DNA of 64,000 nucleotides from Lepus europaeus (GCF_033115175.1 NC_084834.1:123314275-123378274); one strand, 5' to 3'; numbered from the stretch's first letter, positions 36,632 to 48,438 are shown. Made by a program: numbers and translations. Notes: generated by a model not told the origin, from the letters alone.

Positions 36632-36733
36632 TTAAAGAGAAGTTTATTGTGAGGTAAGAAAAGTCCTGAAATCCGTGCATAGTATTTTTCATAATATATA
36701 TTTTCAGTAACTTTTTGAAGGTCTCTCGTATAA
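36632..36733. mobile_element. Mariner-like element (antisense to the 15773 copy)
   Basis: TGCATAGTATTTTTCATAAT and AGTAACTTTTTGAAGG are the complement of the core seen at 6264 and 15773. It abuts the end of the USP17-like homology. Confidence 0.5.
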
Positions 36734-36782
36734 CTTGGGGGCCACACATGTGTTTGAGATCAATCCAGAAGCTAAGCCAGGA

Positions 36783-37110
36783 TCATCCCCCTCGCCCTAG
36801 TGTGTCTAATGGACTGTGGAGCTCCCACACCACACAGCGTGCAGAAAACCAGATGACGATTTGCGAGTGCTCCTGAGAGGGCATCTGGTTAGTAAGGGGC
36901 GGTGCTGTGTACGTGAGACACTGCAGGGCTGCATTCACGTAGCAGGTGTTCCCCATGTTTTGGAGACCAGCCCCACCCCATAAGGGCTCTTCCAGCTCAG
37001 ACAACGTCTGTCCTAGGAGCTGGCTCTGTAGCCACAGAAGCCAAATCACTTTGTAGCTGGCGATCTGGCTGGGGTGAGGGTACTATTTTGTCTGGGAGAT
37101 AAAGACCACA
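36783..37110 (-). pseudogene. USP17-like (DUB family) deubiquitinase pseudogene fragment
   Basis: USP17-like proteins are intronless cysteine proteases that remove ubiquitin. On the minus strand the catalytic Cys-box motif [18 protein letters not shown] is readable. The Cys codon is at 36944-36942, and the motif is followed by LTYT and EHSQ as in the family. Just upstream in another frame (about 37098-37000) LPDK and [12 protein letters not shown] resemble the family's N-terminal segment, so a frameshift lies between about 37030 and 37000. Downstream the frame shifts again, stops at 36783, and the homology ends near a mariner-like repeat at 36733. The His and Asp catalytic boxes are absent. 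A full-length member is about 530 residues; roughly 100 remain. It is clearly non-functional. Family assignment is from memory of the Cys-box context. Confidence 0.8.
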
Positions 37111-37119
37111 ATGAAAGTG

Positions 37120-37542
37120 TATTCCCCAGCGGGGGTTTCCTGGGGTTTGTGTTTTGGAAATCATTGCAATGAGACTCACCTGCCCAGTGGTGTGAATGGA
37201 TCTTCTATGTCTCCAGGAGCCACCACGACAAGCGCCCCCTACTGGCACAGCAACTATCAGAACCATGCTTCCCTCCTGAGACAATCCAGCGATGGGCTTT
37301 GGGTCTTACATTCTGTTTATGACTCGCCCTGCCCACCGCACCCACTCACCAGGTACAAATCCACCAGTCAATTCAAGTCCTTAGTGTGTGAGCTGTTGTA
37401 CTCTCCTGAGAACCCCATGACACGAGACCACCGTGCCTTTTCCAGAACACGTGGAGCTGACGCAATGATCAGGATCAGGCACAAATATGCTGAGTGGAAC
37501 TCAGTTCTGAAGAGAGTCCATTCATGTTAGGTCTCTTTAAAG
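37120..37542. other. Unassigned stretch upstream of the USP17-like pseudogene
   Basis: Open on the + strand for 139 codons (37111-37530), no recognised product. It may be 5' flank of the pseudogene. Confidence 0.35.
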
Positions 37543-37556
37543 AAAGAAAAGAAAGT

Positions 37557-37895
37557 GGGCCGGTGCTGTGACATAGTAGGCTAAGGCTCTGCCTGCAGTA
37601 CCTGCTTCCTGTTTGCGCGCTGGTTCATGTTCCGGCTGCTCCTCTTCCAATCCAGCTCTCTACTATGGCCTGGGAAAGCAGTAGAAGATGGCCCAAGTGC
37701 TTGGGCCCCTGCACCCATGTGGAAGATCTGGAAGAAGCTTGTGGCTCCTGGCTTCGGATTGGCCCAGCTCTGGCCATTGTGGCCACTTGGGGAGTGAACC
37801 AGCAGATGGAAGACCTTTCTTTCTGTCTCTCCCTCTCTCTAACTCTACCTCTCAAATAAATAAATAAATAAATAAATAAATAAAATATTTTTAAA
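37557..37895 (+). mobile_element. C-repeat SINE
   Basis: GGGCCGGTGCTGTGACATAG head, (AAAT)n tail at 37853-37888. Flanks share an imperfect AAAGAAAGAACAGTGG-like repeat. Confidence 0.94.
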
Positions 37896-38229
37896 AAGAA
37901 AGAACAGTGGAAAGAGTGAAATGTGGTATGTACAGTGTGTGTGTAGGTACAGCGCTTTTAGATGTGAACATTTACAAAAGCCTCAAATTCCTTTGTCTCT
38001 ACAGTTCGTGCTCCCTACCCAAATGCAAGTATTTACATAGGGCCAGTTAAGAACAAAATTTCTCTTCTACAATTTTGTTTCTGCCTCTCCAATTGCCTCC
38101 CTGTTTTGGCTCATAAATGTCATGATTATGAAAAGAGTTAGAAACTGATGTGCCTCCCTTTGTTGGCCCATGAACTGTAATAATGTAATAATGTAAACCC
38201 TTGTCAATCACTGACAGGGAGTCTGCCTT

Positions 38230-40985
38230 CATCTCCTTTCTTTAAGTTGGTTATTGTCATCATTAGTAGTAGTATCATTACAATCGTTATTAGTATCCTC
38301 CGTCACTTTCATCTGCTCGTTTGTTTTTGTGGATTATCTTTGTGTATTTCTCTATTCAAGAAAGCATTCCAGTCTGCTGGAGATGCTCACTGAGGGCTCT
38401 CCTCGCAGACACGCTTGCACGCAGCTGCTGCCGGACTGCAGCTTTCCCCGTGGATTCCTGTTGATGGGATCAGCCCATGAAGCACTGCCAATTTTCTTCT
38501 GGAAATAGTGAGCAGCTCCAAGCAGCGTCACCCCAAGGACAGTGTCCAAGGTCCCCTGGGCCTCTAGTAAACAAGTCCCCCTCTGAGACTCCAAACAGCT
38601 TACAGATGCCTGGAACTGAGAAGAGGGTGTCTTTCCTTTCTGGGGCCACTGAACGCTCAGCCAGGTCAATTCAGGGCCCAGGAACCGTTCTTGCCTCCTT
38701 GAAAGGCTGGAGGTAGCATCCTTGCCCTGCTCAGCATCCCTGGAATTTTCCCCATCAGAGCGAGAGCTCAGAGAGCACAGAAGATCAGAAAGGCTTCCTG
38801 TGCTTGCCTGAGCCCCTGGAATTGCTCTAAGTGCTCTCGGGAGCAAGGAAGGCTGATTTGGTCTGGGGACCATGAAGAAGGTGGTACATGCCTCAGCACT
38901 GCTGAATTTCAAAGCCCCCAGTAGCTGGAATCTGCTTTTGCTGGTCCCTTTGTCCCTTGCCTACCAGAAAGTTTCGAAAATGCTGAGCTCCACAGTGCAG
39001 GTCCCATGGATGCAAACTGCTTACTGGACAAGGAGAAAGGCTGTTAGCAAGAGAGGCCAGAGAGAGTGCTGGGATCGATGTTGTCAGGACGCGGTTGGGA
39101 TCACAGGGCAGGGACAGCAGGACTCTGTTCTGGTCTTGCCTGCCAGGGATATAAGAAGATGCTCAATAACCTGGATGGATGACGGGTGGGTGGGCTCCCC
39201 AGCAGGTGGACAGGCTCCAGACTCACACCCTCCTCTCTCCAGGGACTCGCGGCATCAGACATGAGACCCAGCACACATGAGCCTGCACCTTCTGGCTGCC
39301 CTTCTGCCATCTGTCTTCCGGGGCCCCTCCCTGCTGGGCCTTCCTCTTCCCATTCCTCCAACCAGTACAGCTGCAGGCCACCCCTTGGGATTCCCAGAAA
39401 AATAGAGGGAGCGTTGGGCCAGTACAAGAAGCCCTGTGCTGCCTTGGAAGTCAGAAAATTCTGAGATTGCTCACTCAGCTGCTCAGAGGATCTTCTGTGT
39501 CTTTCCAGAGCTCTACAGCCTTGCCCAGCCATCAGACAGAACTTTCAGGATCTCACGCTATGCTAGGAAGGGCTCAGTGTAAAATTTTCTGTGGGCAATG
39601 GCGACCTCTGGCGTTCTAACCTGGCTTAAAACTATTTGGAGGCGTTGGCTCAAAGTGAAGCCTTATGCTGCCCATTCCAGGTTCAAAGGAACAGTCTTGC
39701 CCATTGAGTTCATTTATAACAAAAGCAAGCAAAATCCAGGGGCTTGGGATCAGGAATCCTGGTTGCAGCAGGAGCAGTTTCTGGGATCTCAGTATGGACC
39801 GAATAGACTTTTTCTTGGTCAGGTTTGTCCTAGGAGCCTTGCAACTGAACTTGGAGGCTTGCACACAGAGGTGTGAGCACCACAAGGAGCCGTCTACATT
39901 TTTCAGTAGAATCAGGAAGGGACAGGACAAATTTCCTGTCTCCTCTGCAAGCTTCAACTGATTCCACCTTGTGAGGTCTTGAGACATTTTAGAGGCTTGA
40001 TCTTTGAAAGAGCACCAGACAGCACAGCAACACCTGGGACAACCGTGCGTATTTATGTCTGCAGGGAACCTTCTCATAGTCTTCATTAAGTTGGACTCTC
40101 TCGGTGGACATACTCAATCTAATGCTTACAACAACAATAGCAAAACTGATTGAAGATAAAAATAGTGATCATAGAAAAATAAATATTGATTCTGACAATC
40201 ACAAAGGTCATCATTACAATAATGTGAATGGTAATAATTTTAATACAGACACTCAGATGACAGAGGTTGGGATGCAGGTCCCGTCACTGAATGGCAAAGC
40301 ACCGATGAAGGCTTCACGGGAGAGTTTGAAACTGTGGTCCGTGGAGTGCACCTTGCAGTTGCTCTACGATGGCAAAGACGAGCAGCATTAACAAAGAGGA
40401 ATGAGGCCAATGTGAGGACAGGAGCAGGATCCTGAGGAAGAGGGGCACAGATCGGGCCTGTCTGCCACAGGACACCCGCAGCTTCAGCAGCTCCGTCGGC
40501 TGTTGCAGGGCTCCGTCCTCTGCTCCCAGCACAGCACGGTTAGGTGCAGGCTGGCAGAGAGCGGCATAACCAGATGTCTTGGGAAAGCTGCTGCTTCTCT
40601 CATGGGCAAGTCACCTTCTCCACCACTTCTGCTCCTTCACCGGCTTTTCCTGGGCACGGATGTGACTTACAACATCTCAGAGTCCCAGGTGTGCCCAGGA
40701 AGCGATTCCTGTGTACCAGGAGCTCCGAGCCCTCACCAGCTCTGGGAAACACTGAAAAAGAAAGCAGGAGCTCCGTGAGTCCCATCTGTAGGAACACTGG
40801 ACATCAGTTAGAGGTGTACAGCATCCTGCACAGACAAAGGAGGAAAAGTCTCGTCAAGCCAGATGTGAATACTTTGGTGGGAGCAGGGTCAGGGCAGTCC
40901 CAGCTCCCTCACTGGAAGGGGAGCAGAAAGAGCAACCCTTGTTTAGTATCAGTCTGGGTGCCTGTTCTGACCTGACTGTTGGTTC
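38230..40985. other. Repeat-poor island with unexplained open frames
   Basis: About 2.75 kb in which I recognise no SINE or LINE apart from a possible L2/MIR scrap near 39150. The longest open frame of the window, 186 codons, lies on the minus strand at 38352-38912. Others are 39616-40086 (minus, 156 codons) and 40544-40975 (plus, 143 codons). None has a recognisable domain, and there is no convincing splice structure, so no gene is called. Confidence 0.4.
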
Positions 40986-40989
40986 CTGA

Positions 40990-41045
40990 AGGAGTTCTTT
41001 CTCTTTGCTTCTCTCTGTTACTCTGCCTTTAAAAAAAGAAAGCAA
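40990..41045 (+). mobile_element. C-repeat SINE 3' tail scrap
   Basis: TTTGCTTCTCTCTGTTACTCTGCCTTTAAAAAAAG, the CT-rich end and A-tail only (a 5'-truncated copy). Confidence 0.7.
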
Positions 41046-42247
41046 GAAAGCAAAGGGCTTCACATTAAAAACAATAGAAAATCTTTTATTGGCATCATGT
41101 TCCCTTCTATGCAGGGACAAACATGGCCCCAAGTTGCCATATCTGCTCTCAGATGCACAGAAATCTCAGCTTAAACTGGCCAGTCCCCTGGATTCGGGGA
41201 CTCTACTATTGTAGCACAGGGAGTTTAAGTTACTTGCTTTCTACCCTCCCTCTCTACGGAACCATTGAGTCTGGCCCTGAGTCACACTTGTGAGCTATTT
41301 CTCAACAATCAGTGCAGGGGTAAACAAGAGGAGCAGGAGGAATCCCTCCAGGGGATATTTGCTCAACACTTGCTCCCGGAGGAGTAACTAAGGAAGGTTA
41401 GTAGGGGCTTGCATGGGAGGACAGAGGGATGTAGGACCTCAGTTCTGAATTCCAAGTCCAGATCGAAGTGAAGGGTCCCTGAAGTGTACAGAGTGAGAGT
41501 TGGGGGGCAGGAGAGAGCCTTTGGTAACATCACAGATGACAGGTGTGGTCCTGCCCATTGGCTGAGGATCTGCCCTCTCTGAACCTCCCAGCAGAGGCCC
41601 GTTTGGACTGAGAAGGTCTCTGGCCTCCAAGGTCTGGGGGACTCAATCATAGATAGGGTTAGCTTGAGCAGATCTTGTGGGGTGTCCAAAAGCAAGAGGG
41701 ACATAAGGGAGGATGGGGTGGGTCAGCCCTACCTGGGTCTCTAACCAGTAGGACTGGAGCTTGTCCCTCCCAGTCTCTGCTTCTGCCCCCCCTCCCCCAA
41801 ACATGACATGAAGATGAGGGCCTTCCAAAGGCTGCTGAACAATGAATTACAGAGGTGACTTATTCTAAATGTGTCTGCCTTCAGAAAGCCCCATTCCTAT
41901 GAACAAAGGGAAATCTTGCTTTGAACAATGAGAGTAGATTACAGGCTTCCTGATCTGAGACCCCTTTCCTAGAGGCCACACATCACGCATGTAATTGTCC
42001 CCTTGGGAAAAGAGAAAGGAGACCCTGACCTGCATCTGGAGCAGGTGGATGATGTTGGGGTCACGCAATCCTGCCTGTGAACATCTGCACCAAATACTAG
42101 CTGATTTAATCAGAATGAAGCCAGGATTTAAAAGAATTTAAAAATCATCCCTAAATAGTGTAAGGATGATTTAGTTTTTTTGGCTGAAATAGTTTCAAAA
42201 TTAGAGAACATAAAATAAAACATGAAACTTCAACACATATTCAAAAA
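41046..42247. other. Unassigned stretch
   Basis: Overlapping open frames at 41363-41704 (minus, 113 codons) and others have no recognisable product. Confidence 0.35.
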
Positions 42248-42258
42248 TGATCATTAGC

Positions 42259-42593
42259 TGGGGCTGGCACCGTGGTGCAGCAGGTTAATCATCCGCCTGC
42301 AGCTCCAGTATCCCATATGGATGCCAGTTCTAGTCCCGGCTGCTGCTCTTCCAATCCAACTCTCTGCTGTGGCCTGGGAAAGCAGTAGAAGATGGCCCAA
42401 ATCCTTGGGCCTCTGTACCCATGTGGGAGACCAGGAAGAAGCTCTTGGCTCCTGGCTTCAGATAGGCACAGCTCTGGCTGTTGTGGCCATTTAAGGAGTA
42501 AACCAATGGAAGGAAGACCTTTCTCTCTGCCTCTCTCTCTCTCCTCACTGTAACTCTACCTCTCAAATAAATAAATGAAATCTTTAAAAATGA
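42259..42593 (+). mobile_element. C-repeat SINE
   Basis: GGGGCTGGCACCGTGGTGCAGC head. TSD TGATCATTAGC is at 42248-42258 and 42594-42604. Confidence 0.96.
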
Positions 42594-42604
42594 TGATCAT
42601 TAGC

Positions 42605-44010
42605 AATCTTGTACAACTCATTTCAAAGTCTGCTTGGTGGGTGGATGTGAGCTGGATTCTTTAATGCAAATCTAGAATAAAATTGCTCTCAGAAATAATT
42701 TACATCTCAAATATTTTGAATAGCAGAAATCTACTTCTCATGAAGAAGATATAACTAATGTAAAATGTCAGTAGAAAAGGGCTATTGGAACTAAAATTTA
42801 TAAAATACTTTAACTTAAAAAGACAATGTCTTTAAGGACAGATAAATTGACCAGCAGGCCTGCATTTGCACTTCTTTTTGACACTGCGCTATGCATGTTG
42901 CTGGTGCCTTGAGATGGGAACAATTGCTGACGTGTGTCTTCTAAGAATAAAGTAATAATCTTTTAGCAATACCAACCTTTCTGGTTTTGATTAATGATGA
43001 TTGTCTACACTGCCAATGTAAGCAAAACAGTATTAAAAGCCTTAGAAATAACGGCTGCTTTCAACAAATTTACTGGTCCAAGATCCTCTATCAAAATAAG
43101 TAGTACATATGTATAATTTTAATAAATTAAAATGTAATTAGAAGAATTATTGATAACACACACCCCAAATAAATAAATAGTTCCATTTACTAAATCAGGA
43201 AAATATAGATAGATAGGTAGGTAGGTAGATGATAGGTAGATAAATAATAGAGAGATAGTTGCAGTGATATGACTTCTGAACAAATGGAGATAAACATATA
43301 CTCATTGTTGGGAGAAAATCACAAAAGCATTAATTAATGTGAAATTCAAACAATTCCAGCCAAAACTCCAACACATTTTATCTTAGAGGATAAGGAGAGA
43401 ATTGACAAATGAACAAGTCTGCAAAGCCAGCATTAGCATATGCAAAGTTGAATAGTTAAAAGGGTAGAAGGGAAACCGCACCCTTACAGCAAGGGCTATG
43501 AGAGTAACAAGGAGCCCAGAGAACAAATTAGAATAAATAGACTGTCACACACAATCAGCACTGAACCAATGCTTCCCAACTCTCATGGAGAGAAACAAAT
43601 TTAATTATACACCCGAACTTTATCAAGAGCTAAGTATACAACTGAAAGCATGTAAACACCCATTTGAACATTTAGGGTAAAAGTATGTTTTTAGGGTACA
43701 GGGAAACATTTGACAATTTTAAAATGTAAATCATGATGGAAAAATCACGATGGAAAATTCTAAAACTCTACCATGCTGGTACAGGATTTTGACAGTTGGG
43801 GAAGCTATGACTGTGTCCATTTTTAACATTGACAGTCAAAATTATATGTATTTATTGCATCAGTTGATTTTTGCAATATACACCTTCTGTCCCATTTTGC
43901 AGTGAAACCGTGTGACATTGTGAAATACTGTCTGTATTTGGTTTTCATATCTAGTTTCCTTGGCTTACAGCTCCTAAACTCCTTGGAATCTTTCAAGTGA
44001 TACCCTTTCA
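42605..44010. other. AT-rich unassigned stretch with a short (GATA/GGTA)n run
   Basis: ATAGATAGATAGGTAGGTAGGTAG at 43206-43229 is a microsatellite. No gene recognised. Confidence 0.4.
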
Positions 44011-44595
44011 TGTGCTAATAGGCTGACTAAGGGCTGCCCATTCCTGGAAGCTTGAGGGTGGGTGATGCTCACTAGAAAGACCAAGACAGAAAAAGTAGGA
44101 CCCTCAGCCCCGCCCCCTTAGCCACCAGGGAGCCAACAGGGGCTGGAGAAGAATCTGATCACCAGTGGGCAATGATTTCACCCATCACACCTTCGGGAAA
44201 ACCCCAAAGTGCAGGTTCGCAGTGCCGCTGGATGGCTGAACACTTGCAGGTTCCCAGAGCAGGTGTGGCAGCCCTGCGCCCCTACCCAGGGAAAGACTGG
44301 CATGGAAGTCCCACTTTCCCCTTCCTGGTCCACCCTCCCTTTAAAAGCCCTTGTGTCCCTGTGTATTATTCTCACTTTCTAAACAAACCTTATCACGCTG
44401 TATGTACGTGGTGTTCAAGCCTGTGTTTAGAATTCTTCTCTAAGTAAAAGGCAAGAACCTGAAATAGGAGTTTGAGGCTAACCTAGCCCACAACACTCGG
44501 TTGGTGGGTGGGTGAGACTCCGCACACCTTGTGTTAGAAGCAGTGAAGTGGGTGAGAGTACACTAGGAGCCCTGAGTTTGAGATTTTTTCTTACA
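44011..44595 (+). mobile_element. ERV LTR, R/U5 related to the 4.0- and 47.7-kb LTRs
   Basis: A TATA-like CCTTTAAAAGCCC (about 44338), then GTTTAGAATTCTTCTCTAAG and GGCAAGAACC. These match the R/U5 block of the antisense LTRs at 4.1 and 47.9 kb. It ends TTTTTTCTTACA like the LTR at 2.9 kb. The start is uncertain. Confidence 0.65.
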
Positions 44596-44620
44596 TAACC
44601 AGAAACTGCTCTAAAAAAAG

Positions 44621-44658
44621 AATGAATGAATGAACGAGTGAATGAGTGAATGAAGGGG
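44621..44658 (+). repeat. (GAAT/GAGT)n microsatellite
   Basis: AATGAATGAATGAACGAGTG and continuing. Confidence 0.9.
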
Positions 44659-46830
44659 CTGTGAACTAAGGGGAAGCCACCATGAAAAGCATCACGGAAA
44701 GGGCACTTTCAGAGTCAGCAGGCCATTCAGGAGGCAGGCTTTCTGTGGCCTCCAGCTCCTGCCCAGGAATGTGAACTTTTGAACTGGGCCGAGACTGCAA
44801 AAGCCATAAACATCCTTTAATACATGCTACAGCTGCACTGGTCACAAGTGAACTTTTCACCTAGAGATAGTGCAGGAATTAATCACGTGTAGCCGCGTAT
44901 TGTACAGCCTGGTGTTAGAATACCTTGTCTGCACCAATCACCTTCCTAGGCAAACAACTTCTTAAACTGTCTGGAATTTCTTTTGTTTTCCATTTCTCCT
45001 TGCTTGGAAAACCCTGCAGGAGGGAAGCGTCTTTGGAACACTCACTCAGAGCTATCTGAGTCTGTGTCTACAGAATGGCGATTTCAAGACCACAAATAAA
45101 GTTCTTTTGTATTTTCAGAGCTTGAATAGATAAACAAGGCATAACCCATTTTCCTTAATTGTGCCATGTGGTTTACTTAATTTGTAGGAAAATATTTTGT
45201 TAAATGAGGATCTTGATTAGATTTAAATTGACTGACATCGGAGTAAAGCAGGGTGCATCTTCTGAATTGTATGATTAAAGAGGTTATCAGTTGCATATAA
45301 AGAGAGATATTCACCAAGGCAGCAGTTTTCCCAGCCAGAGAAAGAAGACCTGGACTCCCTTGCCTGGGGACCCCATCTGCAAAAAAGGCTCTGTCGTTGG
45401 CTTTCCTACCCACTCGGGCTCTGGTAAGTACTGGAGTTCTTAACAGAGAGGGGCAGATTTTAAATTCTGTGATGGAATTCACAGTTAAAAAGTGATTGGT
45501 AAACCTGACTGCCGATATTTGGAGACAAGCCATCTGCGACAGGTTAGGCCTTTGGGAGACAGAATTTCTGCGTATTTGGACTTCAGATGTAATGGTCAGA
45601 GGGGAGTTTGTCTCTTAGCATTCATTCATAGGCTGAGTTTTTGTTGTTGTCATTTTAATCATTGGGGTACAGAGAATGAATCAGCTGGGGAGAAAGTGCA
45701 TCTGTATGGTTTATGGTAGAAATGAAGATTGATAGTAATGTTCCCTGAGGATATAATAGCAAGGTGCTTGTTGGACGTTCAGTGCAGCTGTCAGCGAAGA
45801 GTGGAGACTAGAGGAATGGTTTTTATGTTTGGGGGTGAGGGGGCGTAGTGAGATGTATTTCATTTTAGATGTGTGTAGGTTTGACAGCAGATGAGAGTCT
45901 GGTCACTTTTACTGTAGGATAGTATAACCTTAACAAAAGCATATTCCTCTTCCTCCTTTTCACATAACTAGCAAAAGCTAGCTACCAGTCTCAGGACTTA
46001 CATGCCTAAGAATTTCAGGACCCATTGTCTTCCATTATTGCTTCTCTCCCAACCCTCCCCCCAATTACCCTTTCTCCTGCTACTCGCAAACTGGGTGAGG
46101 GCCACTCTAACATACACACTGCCTGCCTGCCTGGCATCAACTCCCCCTTCTCGAGTGTTGATGGTCCAGGCCTGATTCTGGCATGATTGAATAAATGTGA
46201 GCCAACCAGGTCATTGCAAAAAGAGGAGAACAGGGACTGGTACTGAGAGCTGACACATTCCAATAATAGTGAGAAATTCCTTTCAGAGGGCATCCGGACA
46301 AGGCCATTAGAGAGGAGACAGGAGACTCACAGATTCCAATGCCAGATAAGCCTAGGAGAAAATTAGCTTCCCTGAGGAGATCTTGGTTTAGTTTTGGTTT
46401 TCAAGTAAGAATTTATTTACATTTTTTTTTTAATGGAGAGGTAAGTGGTGATGTTAGCAATGTATTTACTTAAAAATTAGATTTGTTTGCAAGGGAAGAT
46501 GGAAGAACAGAACTTGGGAGCAAATATATTTAGAGGAGATTTTGTCTCCAAAGACAATAGGCATTTAAATGACAAGAAATTTAAATGACAAGGTGACTTT
46601 TTTTGTGGAAGAGATGAAAAGATTTCTCTTAAATGAGGTGCATTTTATATACAGGAATATAGTTCCTGACAAAACAGGTGAAAAAGAGACTCAAAGGTGA
46701 CAAGGTGGCACCAGGCATAGCATGTCTCCTTCATTTAGTAGGAGAGGAGTAGCTAATGGCTATGAGTGGACGCATACTTGTTGTGGTGGTGACACAGTAG
46801 GGCACTTTGTCACATTATGCAGTTCCTAAG
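44659..46830. other. Unassigned 2.2-kb stretch
   Basis: No SINE or LINE recognised. Open frames such as 45177-45533 (minus, 118 codons) have no recognisable product. Confidence 0.35.
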
Positions 46831-47542
46831 TGTCATGGGCTGAATTGTGTGCCCTCAAAGTTCTTATGGTGAAGTCGTAGCCCCTAGAGCCTCAGTATGC
46901 TATTGTACTAAGAGAGAGTATCTTCATTTATTTTCTATAAAGACTTATTTATTTTACGTGAAAGGCAGTTACAGAGATAGACAGAGTATGGGAGCTAGAG
47001 AGAGATCATCCATCAACTCTTCAAATGGCCACAACAGCCAGAACTGGGTCAGACGGAAGCCAGGAGCCATGAGCTCCATCCGGGTCTCCCACATGGGTGG
47101 CAGGGCCCCAAGCACCTCAGTTCATTCTCTGTTGCTTTTCCAGGCACATTAACTGGGTTGGAAGTGGAGTTGGGGGCAGGGTAAGCGAGGGAGAGGAAGT
47201 GGACTGGAACTGACATCCACTCTGCCACACTGACCCCACTCTGCCACAATGCTGACCCCAAGAGAGTGTCTTTAAACAGCTGGGCGGATCCTAATCCAAC
47301 ATGACTGGGGTCCTTACAAGAACAGGAAATTAGGGCTTGTTGAGAGGGAGGCTGTGCTGATTCTCAGAGATGTCTGCTGTCCACAAGGCAGAGGTAAGAG
47401 GCCTCAGAAGAACCAACATGCTTCACCTTGGTCTCAGAATGGCAACTCCAGGACCGAGAGAGTCCAGAGAAGGTGTCTTGCTTTTCTTTCTTTTTCTTTT
47501 TTCAAGCCACTTACTCTGTGGCAGAAGTAGCAAACTAATCTG
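46831..47542 (+). mobile_element. MLT1-type MaLR LTR, split by a SINE
   Basis: It starts TGTCATGGGCTGAATTGTGTGCC. It continues past the SINE with GGCGGATCCTAATCCAACATGACTG, GGTCCTTACAAGAA and CACTTACTCTGTGGCAG. These are the conserved MLT1 words in order. Confidence 0.8.
46925..47260 (-). mobile_element. C-repeat SINE in MLT1
   Basis: Antisense. AGAGAGTATCTT precedes and AGAGAGTGTCTT (47261-47272) follows as imperfect TSD. Confidence 0.92.
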
Positions 47543-47587
47543 ATCTACTTAGTAGGAGGTAATCTCATCTTTTGAAAGTGAGAGTAG

Positions 47588-48428
47588 AGGCCGGCACGTG
47601 GCTCACTAGGCTAATCCTCCACCTGTGGCGCTGGCACATTGGGTTCTGGTCCTGGTCGGGGTGCAGTGCGCCGGCTGCAGCGGCCACTGGGGAGTGAACC
47701 AGCAGAAAAATAAGACCTTTTGAAATCAGATAAGACCCCCTAAAATCTACACTAAAATGTGCCCCTTGAAGTTCCCTAGAAATGTCATCCGGGGTGCCAC
47801 ATGCGCTACCGGAACTTGGGGTGCCTTATGATTTCACCACGGGTTTATTACTAAATCCTTGATATTAATAAACCCGAGAGGGTTCTTGCCTAATATTTAG
47901 AGAAGAATTCTAAATATTGGCACAGATAAACGAGGCAGCATGGTACATTTTAAGCTTTTATTTAGTGGGAAAGATGCATAGGAGAGTGAGAGCTTTATTT
48001 AAGAAAGAGAGGTAATTAGGGGTTCATACCGAGCACCAGGAACCAGCCATGTGGATGAGCATCTAGGCCAGGAAGCCTAGAGCACATGGCCCGAAGGCCA
48101 TGCGCCCTGGAGGCGTGGGGCTACAGCAAGCCCCTTCCTAGCAAGGGAAAAAGAGCAGGCTGGGCCACACTGTGGCCCGGCTTTTAACCCACTTCCAAAG
48201 GGGAGTGGTTAATTAACCTGATTGGCTGGTGAGCACCCAGGTGTGGCCAGGTAGGGAATGAGGCCACACAGGGGCGTGGCAAAGGCATCAGGTAGGGGAA
48301 TGAGACCACACAGGGGCGTGGTCTTCCAGTTCACAAATCTGATCAATTTTAACCTGTATGCCTGCCTACTTCACTTTCTCTCTGTCTCTCTCACTGTCCA
48401 CTCTGCCTGTCAAAAGAAAAAATAAAAA
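47588..48428 (+). mobile_element. C-repeat SINE split by a solo LTR
   Basis: The SINE head and shortened core are at 47588-47720 and its CT-rich end and tail at 48374-48428. Between them lies an LTR. The SINE also has an internal deletion (between about 47660 and 47665). Flanking GAAAGTGAG is at 47574-47582 and 48429-48437. Confidence 0.93.
47721..48373 (-). mobile_element. ERV solo LTR (653 bp) with 4-bp TSD
   Basis: Begins TGAAATCAG and ends TACTTCA. CTTT is duplicated at 47717-47720 and 48374-48377; joining the flanks restores the SINE motif AAGACCTTTCTCTCTG exactly. On the LTR's strand: a 41-bp direct duplication in U3, GCCAATCAGG (CAAT box), GGTTAAAAGCC (TATA-like) and AATAAAAGCTT. No viral genes remain. 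A 4-bp duplication is typical of gammaretrovirus-like (ERV1) elements. Confidence 0.92.
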
Positions 48429-48438
48429 GAAAGTGAGG

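Noticed and set aside
38352..38912. 186-codon minus-strand frame as a gene
   Set aside because: No recognisable domain, no splice or promoter evidence; kept only as an observation.
47600..48430. Intact endogenous provirus
   Set aside because: Only a single LTR is present with no internal viral region or second LTR.
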